Assembly (NCBI GenBank): GCA_963824275.1
Contig: CAWGOT010000013.1
Span: forward strand, 62,001 to 126,000
Reading direction: 5' to 3'
From: JANXQG01 sp963824275
GTDB lineage: Bacteria; Planctomycetota; Planctomycetia; Pirellulales; Thermoguttaceae
DNA: 64,000 nt
The position numbers and the translations under genes were made by a program. Positions 25,231 to 33,230 of the stretch are shown here, piece by piece; the stretch's first letter is position 1; the number at the start of each line of letters is the position of its first letter. The notes under the pieces are model-generated. The model made no database searches. It was given only the letters and a program-made list of their open reading frames with translations, and was not told the DNA's origin.

Positions 25231-26307
25231 ATGGAATCTCAAACCTGCCGCGTCGCCGCGAGCCTTTGGGTTTTGGTGGTTGTCGTCCTATCGACGGCGG
25301 GCTGCCAATCGATTCTGGGACAGGGCGTCCTGTCAGCGCCCATGCCTCAGCCACAAGTGGTTGGCGGTGTAGACTGTGTGCCGCGAGAGTTGAAGAAGAG
25401 CGTGCTGCCGCCTTATGTGATCGAGCCGCCCGACGTGCTCTTGATCGAGGCCTTCCACGTCGTCCCCAAGCAGCCCTATCACCTCCAGGCCTACGACACG
25501 ATTGCGATTCAAGTCGGTGGCACTCCCGCCGATGCGCCCATTTCCGGGGTTTTCCCCATTGGACCGGACGGCACGGTCATCCTGGGACCGCATTACGGCA
25601 GCGTCTATTTGGCGGGCAAGACCGTCAACGAGGCGAAAGACACTCTCACGAAATATCTCACGGCTGCCTTGGTCAACCCGGAAGTCACGGTCAGTCTGGC
25701 CGACAGTGCCGCGCGGCAGAGGATTTCCGGGCCGCACCTGGTGGCCATGGACGGCACGGTCACCTTGGGATCGTACGGCGGCGTCTCGGTCGTCGGTCTG
25801 ACCGTGCCCCAGGCACGGCAGGCGGTGCAGCAGTATCTCAACCAGTACTTCGATAGCCTGGAAGTCTCGCTGGAAGTCAACGGATTCAACAGCAAAGTCT
25901 ATTACATCGTGACCCAAGGCGCGGGATTCGGCGACGGCGTGTATCGCTTCCCCATGACCGGCAATGAGACGGTGCTCGATGCCGTTTCGCAAATCAACGG
26001 CATGCGGCCGGTTTCGTCCAAGAGAATTTGGATCGCTCGCCCCACCGATACGGCCGGGATGCAGCGACTGGAGGTCAATTGGGAGGACGTTACCGCGAAC
26101 GCCAACGCCTGCTCGAATTACCAACTCCTTCCGGGCGACCGTGTATTCATTGCCGAAGACCGGCTGATCGCCTTCGATACGGGGCTGGGCAAGATTATTG
26201 CGCCTATCAATCGCTTGATGGGATTCTCGATCCTGGGCGCCGGCACCGTGACGCGGTTCTCTGGGCACGTGCTGGAGGGCGGCGGAAACACAAATGCGGC
26301 TTTCTAA
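25231..26307 (+). CDS. Polysaccharide biosynthesis/export lipoprotein (Wza-like)
   Basis: An outer-membrane-type polysaccharide export protein of 358 residues. Residues 1-24 form a lipoprotein signal with a lipobox-like STAGCQ, the Cys being the likely lipidation site. The polysaccharide export domain appears twice: IEPPDVLLIEAFHVVP then YHLQAYDTIAIQVGG, each followed by a VFPIGPDGTV-type strand and a GLTVPQARQAV-type helix, and a SLBB-like part follows (YYIVTQGAGFGDGVYRFP). The ATG follows a purine-rich GTAGGGGGGATA. It is followed after 31 bases by a second lipoprotein gene. Planctomycetes often carry such proteins away from a full capsule operon, so the polymer it exports is unknown. Confidence 0.85.
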   Translation: MESQTCRVAASLWVLVVVVLSTAGCQSILGQGVLSAPMPQPQVVGGVDCVPRELKKSVLPPYVIEPPDVLLIEAFHVVPKQPYHLQAYDTIAIQVGGTPADAPISGVFPIGPDGTVILGPHYGSVYLAGKTVNEAKDTLTKYLTAALVNPEVTVSLADSAARQRISGPHLVAMDGTVTLGSYGGVSVVGLTVPQARQAVQQYLNQYFDSLEVSLEVNGFNSKVYYIVTQGAGFGDGVYRFPMTGNETVLDAVSQINGMRPVSSKRIWIARPTDTAGMQRLEVNWEDVTANANACSNYQLLPGDRVFIAEDRLIAFDTGLGKIIAPINRLMGFSILGAGTVTRFSGHVLEGGGNTNAAF

Positions 26308-26338
26308 CAACCCATTGCCAAGAGAAGGGAGAACTCGC

Positions 26339-27114
26339 ATGACAGATTACGCCTGGCGCATCCGAGCCTGTCGTGCGCCCCTCGAAGTGCTTGCGGTGTG
26401 TGTCCTGATGTCCGGCTGCGCTGCGTACCAAGCAGAGCAGACCCCGATGATGACTCACGTGGTCGCTGGAGACGGAACCACGCATCGCTGTTATATGGCC
26501 TGCAGTTCCGGTTTCCATCCGACGGTTTGGCAAACCTGGCAAGAAGGTTCCATGGCGATGCGCAGTGGCGGAGTGGAAATGGGCACTCCTCCCGTTCAAC
26601 CCGGTCCGAATGACCGGGCCGCGCCAGGGCTGCCGCCTCCTGGTCCGCCGATTCCCGAGTCGATCCCTACACCCAAACCGGAGCCGCCGAAGGGTGAGAT
26701 GCCGAACCCGCCAGGCGTGCTCGCGCCATTGACGAGTGATGCCTTGCCGAAGACGGCGATCGAGAGCGGTTCGCGCAAGTCCCGCAACCAGACAAGGAAC
26801 CGGCTGCGGCCGGCCAGCAGCCTGCTCCGCTTCAGCAAGCGCCCGCTGAGCCTCCTGGCGAGAAACCGGCGATTCCCTCGCCGCCCTCCAGCAGTTCCGC
26901 GGAGCCGATCATTATTGGACCTGAAAGGGAAAGCTCCGGTGTCCGCTTCCTTGGCGACGAGCCGGCCGAAACGAGCGCAAATCTGCCAGGGATTTCCGAA
27001 GCCATCCCCGCGGCGTTTTTCGGCCGCAGCCCGATAACGCAAACCACGTTCTCGGATTTTGGCGGGCCGCAGATCGAAGGCGAGCAGAGTTTGGTAGGCC
27101 GCCTGCACAACTAG
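26339..27114 (+). CDS. Proline-rich lipoprotein, hypothetical (frame-disrupted near 26755)
   Basis: The ATG at 26339 follows an AGAGAAGGGA ribosome binding site. The product has a lipoprotein signal with LMSGCAAY, so the Cys near residue 28 should be lipidated. The mature part starts with about 55 residues that include a Cys and then becomes a Pro-rich spacer (PPPGPPIPESIPTPKPEPP). The frame shifts near 26755; the next frame continues as a Pro/Gln/Ala-rich stretch and ends ITQTTFSDFGGPQIEGEQSL then a TAG at 27112-27114. Function is unknown. Its position directly after the polysaccharide export gene suggests a cell-envelope role. Confidence 0.65.
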
Positions 27115-27620
27115 TGCAGGCTCCGCGGCCTTTCTTCGGAAATCTGTTCGAGAATGGACTCGCTGCACATCTGTGGGGAACGGCCTGCGTGCCGTTCCCG
27201 ACCTGGATCGCCACGGAGGGCGTTCATTCATTACAGCCACGGACTCGCGGAGGATGGTCCTCGCCCGCGCAAGAGTGGATTGTCGGCAGATTGCTGGTCT
27301 GTTCCGGGCCTGCGAAGGGTGGCGTGCGAGCCCCGAAGGCCCGAAGGGGCGTCCGTTCATCCAGCGAAGGCGGGCACCCGGTATTCCGGGTCGGCCCTGG
27401 GGTGTGGACACCCCGGCAATTCGCAAGTAGGTGAACGGTTGGGCCTTCGGCCCGAATACCGCAATTGAGAAGGCGTGGGCGAATCCAGGGCGGTGCCCTT
27501 CGCTGGATGAAGTGCTGGGCCTTCGGCCCGAATGACTTCCCCCCGTTTCGCGCGGAACAAATCCGCCCGCGACGCCCGCCGTGCAAGAATGGGAATCGAA
27601 TGCGCCTGGCTGGAGGATCG
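27115..27620. other. Intergenic repeat-rich region between convergent genes
   Basis: This 506-base stretch holds no convincing gene. It is built of short palindromes with cores such as GGGCCTTCGGCCC and CGGTATTCCGGG, and contains the phrase TTCGCTGGATGAA that recurs at 41815-41835. One unit (27495-27532) is nearly identical to 41814-41851. It looks like a pile-up of non-coding interspersed repeats. Confidence 0.7.
27495..27532. repeat. Interspersed repeat unit (TTCGCTGGATGAA...GGGCCTTCGGCCC)
   Basis: A 38-base unit that recurs with few changes at 41814-41851. It ends in the palindrome GGGCCTTCGGCCC, which appears again near 27450 and, as GGGCCTTTGGCCC, near 39228. The wider surroundings (27330-27532) contain further partial copies on the other strand. 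Confidence 0.7.
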
Positions 27621-28214
27621 TTACAGAATGCCGGCGCGTCCGACACCGCCGAGATTTGGGGCTGGCAGATTACCCCCGCCAATTCCACCACCAATTCCAC
27701 CCATTCCCCCGCCAATTCCACCCATTCCCCCGCCAATTCCACCCATTCCCCCACCAATTCCACCCATTCCCCCACCGAATCCGCCGGTATTCCCGAAGTT
27801 CGGCCTGTTGAGGCCGGGCGCTGTGCCGGGCGTTCCGCCGGCGCCAGCGCCAATCCCCCGGAAGGTGTTGAAATAGGTGCCGTGGTTGAAGAAAGTGGCT
27901 GAGGCACCGGTCTGCTGGGGCGCGGCAAAGGACGCGTCCCGCTGGCTCATGTTCCGCTCGCCCACCGCGTCCACGGCTGCGGCATTGGTTTCAATGCCCA
28001 TCTGCTGGGCATGCAACGTATCCTGCAACTGTAACTGGGGCTGCACGTACATGTGATAATTGTCCACGGGCCCGCCCTGTTTTTGATAAAGGTTCAGCCA
28101 GGGACTAAGGGGAGGTGCCGGCTGATATCCACCCGGCTGGGCAAAGAGCGGTATCGCTGCTGCCGACGCAAGAGCAAAGACCGCGATCGCAAACAAGATC
28201 GGCCATCGTGACAT
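27621..28214 (-). CDS. Secreted Gly-rich repeat protein, hypothetical
   Basis: A 197-residue secreted protein. I prefer the ATG at 28214, which follows GGAGAGAAACG and begins a clean signal peptide (MSRWPILFAIAVFALASAAA then PLFAQ); the frame is open further upstream to 28274. The middle is Gln-rich. The C-terminal 60 residues are an array of about five MGGIGGG units, encoded by an 18-base tandem repeat at about 27677-27780. Gly-rich arrays of this type are flexible or surface-associated, but the function here is unknown. It converges with the lipoprotein gene at 26339. Confidence 0.6.
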   Translation of the reverse strand: MSRWPILFAIAVFALASAAAIPLFAQPGGYQPAPPLSPWLNLYQKQGGPVDNYHMYVQPQLQLQDTLHAQQMGIETNAAAVDAVGERNMSQRDASFAAPQQTGASATFFNHGTYFNTFRGIGAGAGGTPGTAPGLNRPNFGNTGGFGGGMGGIGGGMGGIGGGMGGIGGGMGGIGGGIGGGNLPAPNLGGVGRAGIL

Positions 28215-28414
28215 CGTTTCTCTCCAGTGCTTGAATTGCCCTAGGACAGGATACCTTTTACTTTTCATCGGCATAGGGGATGTAACGGCTTTGCGGCTTT
28301 TGCCGAAAATGCGGCCTGTAACGGTTTATTCTTCGCGACCGGGGCGTTGCTGTCAAGCGGATTGTCTTCATGGTAAAATGGGATTTTCAGTAACCTTTTC
28401 GCAGGAGCCCATCG

Positions 28415-29260
28415 ATGGAAATTCGCAAAGCCGTGATCACGGCGGCCGGACCGAATCAGGATCGCTTGCCGCTGCAACGGTTCGTCGATCTGGACGGCAC
28501 GGAAAAGACCGCCCTGCAGATCATCCTCGAAGAGATCATTGCGGCGGGGATCGAAGATGTCGGCATCGTCGTCCGCCGCGGCAGCCAGCAGGTCTATCGC
28601 GAGGCGGCCGGCGACTACTCGCGGTTGCTGGTCTTCGTCGAGCAGCCCACTCCGCGCGGCTACGGCGAGGCCTTGCATCGGGCAGCGCCGCTGGTCAAAG
28701 GGCAGGCCTTCCTGCACCTGGTGAGCGACCATCTCTACGTCAGCCGGCAGGCCCGCCGCTGCACGCAGCAGTTGGTCGAGGCGGCCCGGGCGGAAAACTG
28801 CTCGGTCTCCGCAGTTCAGCCCACCCGCGAGAGCATGCTCCGATACTATGGGGCCATCGGCGGTTCGCCCATCGCCGGCCGCAGCGGACTTTATCGCATC
28901 GAACGGGTCCTGGAAAAGCCCACGCCCACCTGCGCCGAGCAGCAGTTGGTCGTGCCAGGGCTGCGCGCCGGGCATTACCTCTGCCTCTTCGGCATGCACG
29001 TGCTGACCCCCCAGGCGATGGAGTTGCTCGGTCAGATCGTGGCGGAAGCGCCCACGGCCAGCGGCCCGCCGATCATGCTCACCCCCGCGCTGGAGAAGCT
29101 GGCCCAGTGCGAGCGCTACCTGGCCATGGAACTGGATGGTTCGCGATACAACATCGGCGTAAAGTACGGTCTCTTGACCGCGCAGCTCGCGCTGGCCCTG
29201 AGCGGCGCCGACCGCGAGGAGATCTTGGCGAAATTGGTGGAACTGCTGGCGGCGCGATAA
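28415..29260 (+). CDS. Sugar nucleotidyltransferase (GalU-like)
   Basis: A 281-residue member of the nucleotidyltransferase family that joins a sugar 1-phosphate to a nucleotide, most like UTP-glucose-1-phosphate uridylyltransferases. The N-terminus KAVITAAGPNQDRLPLQ is a variant of the usual G-x-G-T-R nucleotide-binding loop: the Gly-Thr-Arg is replaced by Gly-Pro-Asn, so activity may be altered. Other typical stretches are EQPTPRGYGEAL near residue 80, HLVSDHLY near 105 and the substrate-region LEKPTP near 168. The ATG at 28415 follows CGCAGGAG. It precedes the carrier-like paralogues in the same direction by 91 bases. Confidence 0.75.
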   Translation: MEIRKAVITAAGPNQDRLPLQRFVDLDGTEKTALQIILEEIIAAGIEDVGIVVRRGSQQVYREAAGDYSRLLVFVEQPTPRGYGEALHRAAPLVKGQAFLHLVSDHLYVSRQARRCTQQLVEAARAENCSVSAVQPTRESMLRYYGAIGGSPIAGRSGLYRIERVLEKPTPTCAEQQLVVPGLRAGHYLCLFGMHVLTPQAMELLGQIVAEAPTASGPPIMLTPALEKLAQCERYLAMELDGSRYNIGVKYGLLTAQLALALSGADREEILAKLVELLAAR

Positions 29261-29276
29261 GCGTCGATTGGGAACT

Positions 29277-29305
29277 TTTACACGGCCGGCGGCGTCTGAT
29301 AGAAT
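29277..29305 (+). promoter_or_regulatory. Promoter of the leader/carrier-like gene cluster
   Basis: TTTACA at 29277-29282 and TAGAAT at 29300-29305 are exactly 17 bases apart, just after the stop of the nucleotidyltransferase. Transcription would start near 29312, 40 bases before the first carrier-like gene. This suggests that cluster has its own promoter separate from the gene upstream. Confidence 0.65.
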
Positions 29306-29351
29306 GTCAGATAGCCTCCATTTCTGGCCCTAACCATGCGGGAGTGAAATC

Positions 29352-30161
29352 ATGTCGAACCCGGAAGGTATGTCAGGTCCCCAGTTTCGCGCCGACCGCC
29401 CTGCCGAGCAGGAAGCGGTCCGCACGACGATCGTAGGCGGCCGGCCGCCCGGCAGAGGCCAGAAGGTCGGCCCCATACCGCGTGGCATCGAGATCCTGCT
29501 TCGCAAGGCCTCGGTCGATCCCGCCTTCAAGGAGTTGCTGCTCAGCCGGCGCGGCGGCGCGGCGGAGACCATCGGCTTGAAGCTGGAGCCGGGCGAAGCG
29601 ATGATGTTGACCGCCGCGCCGGCCGCCCAGCTCGAGGCGGTCATCGCTCGCACCTCCGTGCCGCAGGAGCATCGCCGGGCGTTCCTAGGGCAGGCCGCCG
29701 CCGCCATGCTGGCCGCGCTGGGCGCGGCCATCTCGCGGCCGGTCAATGCTGCCGAAGGGGCCGTCCAAAAAGGAATCATGAAACCGGCCGGAATCGTCGC
29801 TGGTCCGCCCGTGGCCCTTCCGCCCAAGAAAGAGAAGACGGTGGAGGAGCGGGTCCTTGAGATCGTTGCCGATCGGTGGAACATCGACCCGAAAGACATC
29901 AAGCGCGACGACCAGTACGTCAAGAACCTGGGGGCCAAGGCCGACGACCTGGTCGAGCTTCGCAAGGCGGTTGCCAAGAAGTTCGACATCAAGATCCCCG
30001 ACGACGACTTCAAGAAAATCACGAGCGTGGGCGAGACGGTCGACTACGTGGAGAAGGCCCTCAAAAAGAAGGCAGGGCAAGCGGCACAGCCGGCGCCGCC
30101 GCCGGCGCAACCTCCGATTCGGCCGATCATGGCGGGTGTGATGAGGGGACCCAATAACTGA
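29352..30161 (+). CDS. Leader-like/Tat-like/carrier-like fusion protein 1
   Basis: First of three tandem paralogues, 269 residues. Residues 43-105 form a helical domain (RGIEILLRKASVDPAFKELL then AAETIGLKLEPGEAMML) that resembles Nif11/NHLP-type RiPP leader peptides. Residues 106-136 read EHRRAFLGQAAAAMLAALGA and then VNAAEG, which looks like a twin-arginine (Tat) signal with an Ala-x-Ala-type cleavage site. Residues 163-238 match the acyl carrier protein fold (ERVLEIVADRWNIDPKDIK, FDIKIPDDDF, TVDYVEKAL), but the phosphopantetheine site, normally Asp-Ser-Leu, reads KADDL, with no Ser. A Pro-rich tail follows. No modification or export has been shown; the fusion reading is inference. Confidence 0.7.
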   Translation: MSNPEGMSGPQFRADRPAEQEAVRTTIVGGRPPGRGQKVGPIPRGIEILLRKASVDPAFKELLLSRRGGAAETIGLKLEPGEAMMLTAAPAAQLEAVIARTSVPQEHRRAFLGQAAAAMLAALGAAISRPVNAAEGAVQKGIMKPAGIVAGPPVALPPKKEKTVEERVLEIVADRWNIDPKDIKRDDQYVKNLGAKADDLVELRKAVAKKFDIKIPDDDFKKITSVGETVDYVEKALKKKAGQAAQPAPPPAQPPIRPIMAGVMRGPNN

Positions 30162-30183
30162 CCCGGCGTATATCGCCTGTGCG

Positions 30184-30271
30184 GGGCGAAACGCGCCGTT
30201 GGAGTCCCGGCTTTAGCCGGAATCCCGCGAAAACTCCGCCTAAAGGCGGGACTCCAACGGTGCGTTTCGCC
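30184..30271. repeat. Long inverted repeat (MITE-like) between carrier-like genes
   Basis: The left arm GGCGAAACGC...GTTGGAGTCCCG and right arm GGGACTCCAAC...GCGTTTCGCC are nearly complementary over about 35 bases, with inner hairpin GGCTTTAGCC. It sits between the first and second paralogue, has no coding potential and resembles a small non-autonomous element or palindromic repeat. Confidence 0.75.
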
Positions 30272-30291
30272 GAGTTTCAGAGGACACTTCG

Positions 30292-30941
30292 ATGAGCAAA
30301 CCGTTTCCCCAAGGCATCGAGGTGCTGGTCCTCAAGGCGGCAGTCGATCCTGACTTCAAGCAAATCCTGCTCCAGCAACGGGCTGCGGCAGCCGAAGCCA
30401 TCGGGCTGGAACTCACCGCCGCTGAGGCGACGATGCTTGCCGCCGTCCCCGCCGCGCAGGCTCGAGGCGATCATCGCCCGCGCTTCCGTGCCGCAGGAGC
30501 ACCGCAGGGCGTTCCTTGGCCAGGCCGCCGCCGCCATGCTGGCGGCACTGGGCGCTATCAGGTCGGCCGTGGCCGACGAACCGGCGCATCCAAGGCCAGC
30601 TCCCCCGGACCCAAAGCCACCCAAGAATGAGAAGACGGTCGAGGCGCGGGTTATTCGGGTCATTTCCGGGCGGACGGGCGTTGAGGCAAAAGACATCAAG
30701 CGCGGCGACGCGCTGCGTCAGGGACCTGGGGGTGAAGACCGCTGACCTGGACGCGTTGCGCAAGGACCTCGAAAAGGAGTTCAATATCGCGATCCCCGCC
30801 GCTGAGTTCAAGATGTTCCGCTTCGTGGGCAGTGTGATCGCCCACGTCGAAAGGGTACTCAAGAGCCCTGCCCCGGCGCGCCCACCCGCTCCCAGCCCGG
30901 TTCCACCCGGCGGCTACTCGGGCGGAATACGCCCCGGTTGA
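30292..30941 (+). CDS. Leader-like/Tat-like/carrier-like fusion protein 2 (frame-disrupted)
   Basis: Second paralogue. The ATG at 30292 opens the same leader-like domain as in the first gene (GIEVLVLKAAVDPDFKQILL). The frame shifts near 30455, restoring QLEAIIARASVPQEHRRAFL and the Tat-like hydrophobic stretch with AVADEP as cleavage region, and again near 30715, after which the carrier-like domain continues (KTADLDALRKDLEKEFNIAI). The position of the phosphopantetheine Ser reads TADL, so it is also Ser-less. A Pro-rich tail ends GGYSGGIRPG. The match to its neighbours across all three frames makes sequencing indels the likely cause of the breaks. Confidence 0.65.
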
Positions 30942-30961
30942 GGATCGGCAAATTAATACCG

Positions 30962-31012
30962 GTCGCCTTTCGCTCCGCGAAAGTGGCATTCTTTCGCGGA
31001 GCGAAAGGCGAC
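30962..31012. repeat. Perfect palindromic repeat between carrier-like genes 2 and 3
   Basis: Arms GTCGCCTTTCGCTCCGCGAA (30962-30981, continuing AG) and the complementary CTTTCGCGGAGCGAAAGGCG (30991-31010, continuing AC) pair perfectly over 22 bases around a 7-base loop. It could act as a terminator-like hairpin but has no T-run on either side. Confidence 0.85.
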
Positions 31013-31059
31013 GTTGCGACCGTTATTGCTTCACCAGTCCTAAGCAAGAGGACAATTCG

Positions 31060-31727
31060 ATGAGCAGACCGATTCCCCAAGGCATCGAGGTGCTGGTCCT
31101 CAAGGCGGCAGTCGATCCTGACTTCAAGCAAATCCTGCTCCAGCAACGGGCTGCGGCAGCCGAGTCTATCGGGCTGGAACTCACGGTAGGCGAGGCGGCA
31201 ATGCTTGCCGCCGTCCCCGCCAGTCAGCTTGAGGCGATCATCGCCCGGGCCTCGGTGCCGCACGAGCACCGCCGCGCGTTCCTTGGGCAGGCCGCTGCGA
31301 CCATGCTGGCGGCGCTGGGCGCAGTCAGATCAGCCGTGGCCGACGAACCGGCGCATCCAAATCCAAATCCAGCCGGGATAGCTCCGCCGGCCCCAATGCC
31401 GCCCAGTAAGACCAAGACGCTGGAGGAGCGGGTCATCGAGATCATTTCCGATCGGATGGGCCTCGAGGCGAAAAACGTCAAGCGCGGCGACGCGCTCGTC
31501 AGAGACCTGAAGGCCAAGGCTGCCGACCTGGATCAAATTCGCAAGGACCTCGAAAAGGAGTTCGATATCCAGATTCCCGCCGCCGACTTCAAGACGTTCC
31601 GATTCGTGGGCACGGTTGTCGGCGCGTCGAAAGGGCGGTCAAGAGCAAGCCCCCTCCGCCGTCGCGCCCGCCCGCTCCCAGCCCGGGTCCACCGGCTGCC
31701 GGTTTCGGCGGAATACGCCCCAACTGA
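31060..31727 (+). CDS. Leader-like/Tat-like/carrier-like fusion protein 3 (frame-disrupted near 31620)
   Basis: Third paralogue, nearly identical to the second over the leader-like domain. It keeps VPHEHRRAFLGQAAATML and AVADEP as the Tat-like part. The carrier-like domain reads ERVIEIISDRMGLEAKNVK and DLDQIRKDLEKEFDIQI, and the site of the modified Ser is KAADL. Near 31620 the frame shifts; the true end, in the next frame, is ERAVKSKPPPPSRPPAPSPG and then GFGGIRPN with a TGA at 31725-31727, matching the tail of paralogue 2. The radical SAM gene starts 26 bases later with its own ribosome binding site. Confidence 0.65.
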
Positions 31728-31752
31728 TCAACCTTCCAAGGAGTCTTTCGCT

Positions 31753-33222
31753 GTGGCCGACATCACCCTGGTCAACCTGAACATGCTCTTCATGCGCTAC
31801 GGCGAGGAGGTGGAGCGCGAACTGCACGTTCCGCTAGGGCCGCTTTACCTCACCCGCGCGCTGGAGGACGCCGGCTTCTCGGTCGATTTCCGCGACTACC
31901 AGTGCATCGATTCCGACTCGCCCTTCGACATGGAGGTCTTCCTCGATTTCCTCCGCGATCCGGCCCCGGTCATCGGCCTGTCCTGCATGGCGAACCTGCT
32001 CCCCTTCACGATCCTGGCCATGAGGGCGATCCGCGCCCGCTACCCCGATCGAGAACTGATCCTGGGCGGCGTAGGCACGAAGGCCGTTGAAGAGAAGCTG
32101 CTGGCCCGTTTCCCCTGGATCAATATCATCTGCCGGGGCGAGGCCGAGCGGACCGCCCCCGAACTGCTCCACGCGATCCGTTGCGGCGGCGACCTGGCCT
32201 CGGTCGCCGGGCTTTCCTTCCGCACCAACGGCCACGTCACGCACACGCCCGACCGCCCGCGAATCACCGATCTCGACTCGATCCCCTTCCCGGCCTTCGA
32301 GAAGGTCGATCTGTGCGTTACCGCGGCTACGGGATGATGACCAGCCGCGGCTGCCCCTACCCTTGCACGTTCTGCTCCGTGGCCCCGGTCTGGAACCTGG
32401 AGAGCCACAGCCGCAGCCCTCGGAACATCGTGGCCGAGATGGAGTTCCTCAACCGCCAGGCGGGCATCGACTTGTTCCTCTTCCAGGACGAGTTCTTCGT
32501 CTCCGGCAAGCGGCAGGTGATGGAGTTCTGCGCGGAGCTGCGGCGCCGCAATCTGAACGTGCAGTGGAAGGCCTTCGGCCGCGTGAACCTGGTCGACGAG
32601 GAGATGATGAGGGCTATGGCCGAAAACGGCTGCCTGGAGCTTCGCTTCGGCATCGAATCGGGCTCGGACCGCATCCTCGAGCAGATCAAGAAGGGCTTCA
32701 CGGCAGCCGAGACGGTGGAGGTGGTCTCGCAGGCCGTGGGGATCTTCCATCGCGTCGACGCCTTCTTCGTGTGGGGCTTCCCCTTCGAGACGATGGAGGA
32801 CTTTCACCAGTCGCTGTTCCAGATGGTCGCCTTCCGGATGCTCGGCGCGGATCCTGCCCAGCCTGCTCTCGCTCCTGCCGCAGACGGAGATCTACCGCGA
32901 GTGGGCCCCGAGGGCGGAGTTGGAGTTCTGCCCTTACTTGTTGCCCGAGTTCGTCTTCACGGGGCATGAGGTCTGCCGCGGCGGACAGATCGAATTGCCC
33001 CAGCGGTACGGCGACTACTTCGAGTTGATCACGAAGAATCCGGACATTTTTCCGGGCTTCTTCCACATCGACCTGGCGGGCAACGTGCTGCCGAAGCTGG
33101 CCTTGCTCCGCCAGTTCGGGTTCTATCCCGAGCCGGAGCCGGTGGCCGCCACGGGCGAGAGTTGCGCGGGCCATTCGCCGAAGGTCCAGCCACAGGAACT
33201 GGCCACGCGGACGGCGCGATAA
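31753..33222 (+). CDS. B12-binding-domain radical SAM protein (frame-disrupted)
   Basis: Starts at the GTG at 31753, preceded by AAGGAG (31738-31743). Residues 1-150 form a cobalamin-binding-type domain (LGPLYLTRALEDAGFSVDFR, IGLSCMANLLPF, ELILGGVG). After a frameshift near 32310 comes the radical SAM core with the 4Fe-4S motif SRGCPYPCTFCSVAP (CxxxCxxC) and later LELRFGIESGSDRIL. A second shift near 32840 leads to the C-terminal part ending at 33222. Such enzymes carry out methylations, ring formations and other radical reactions. The three leader-like genes directly upstream make a peptide- or protein-modifying role attractive, but the substrate is unproven. Confidence 0.8.
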
Positions 33223-33230
33223 GCGGGAGG

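Noticed and set aside
28415..33222. Standard fatty-acid or polyketide carrier cluster
   Set aside because: The carrier-like domains lack the modified serine and no ketosynthase, ligase or transferase of that kind is present.
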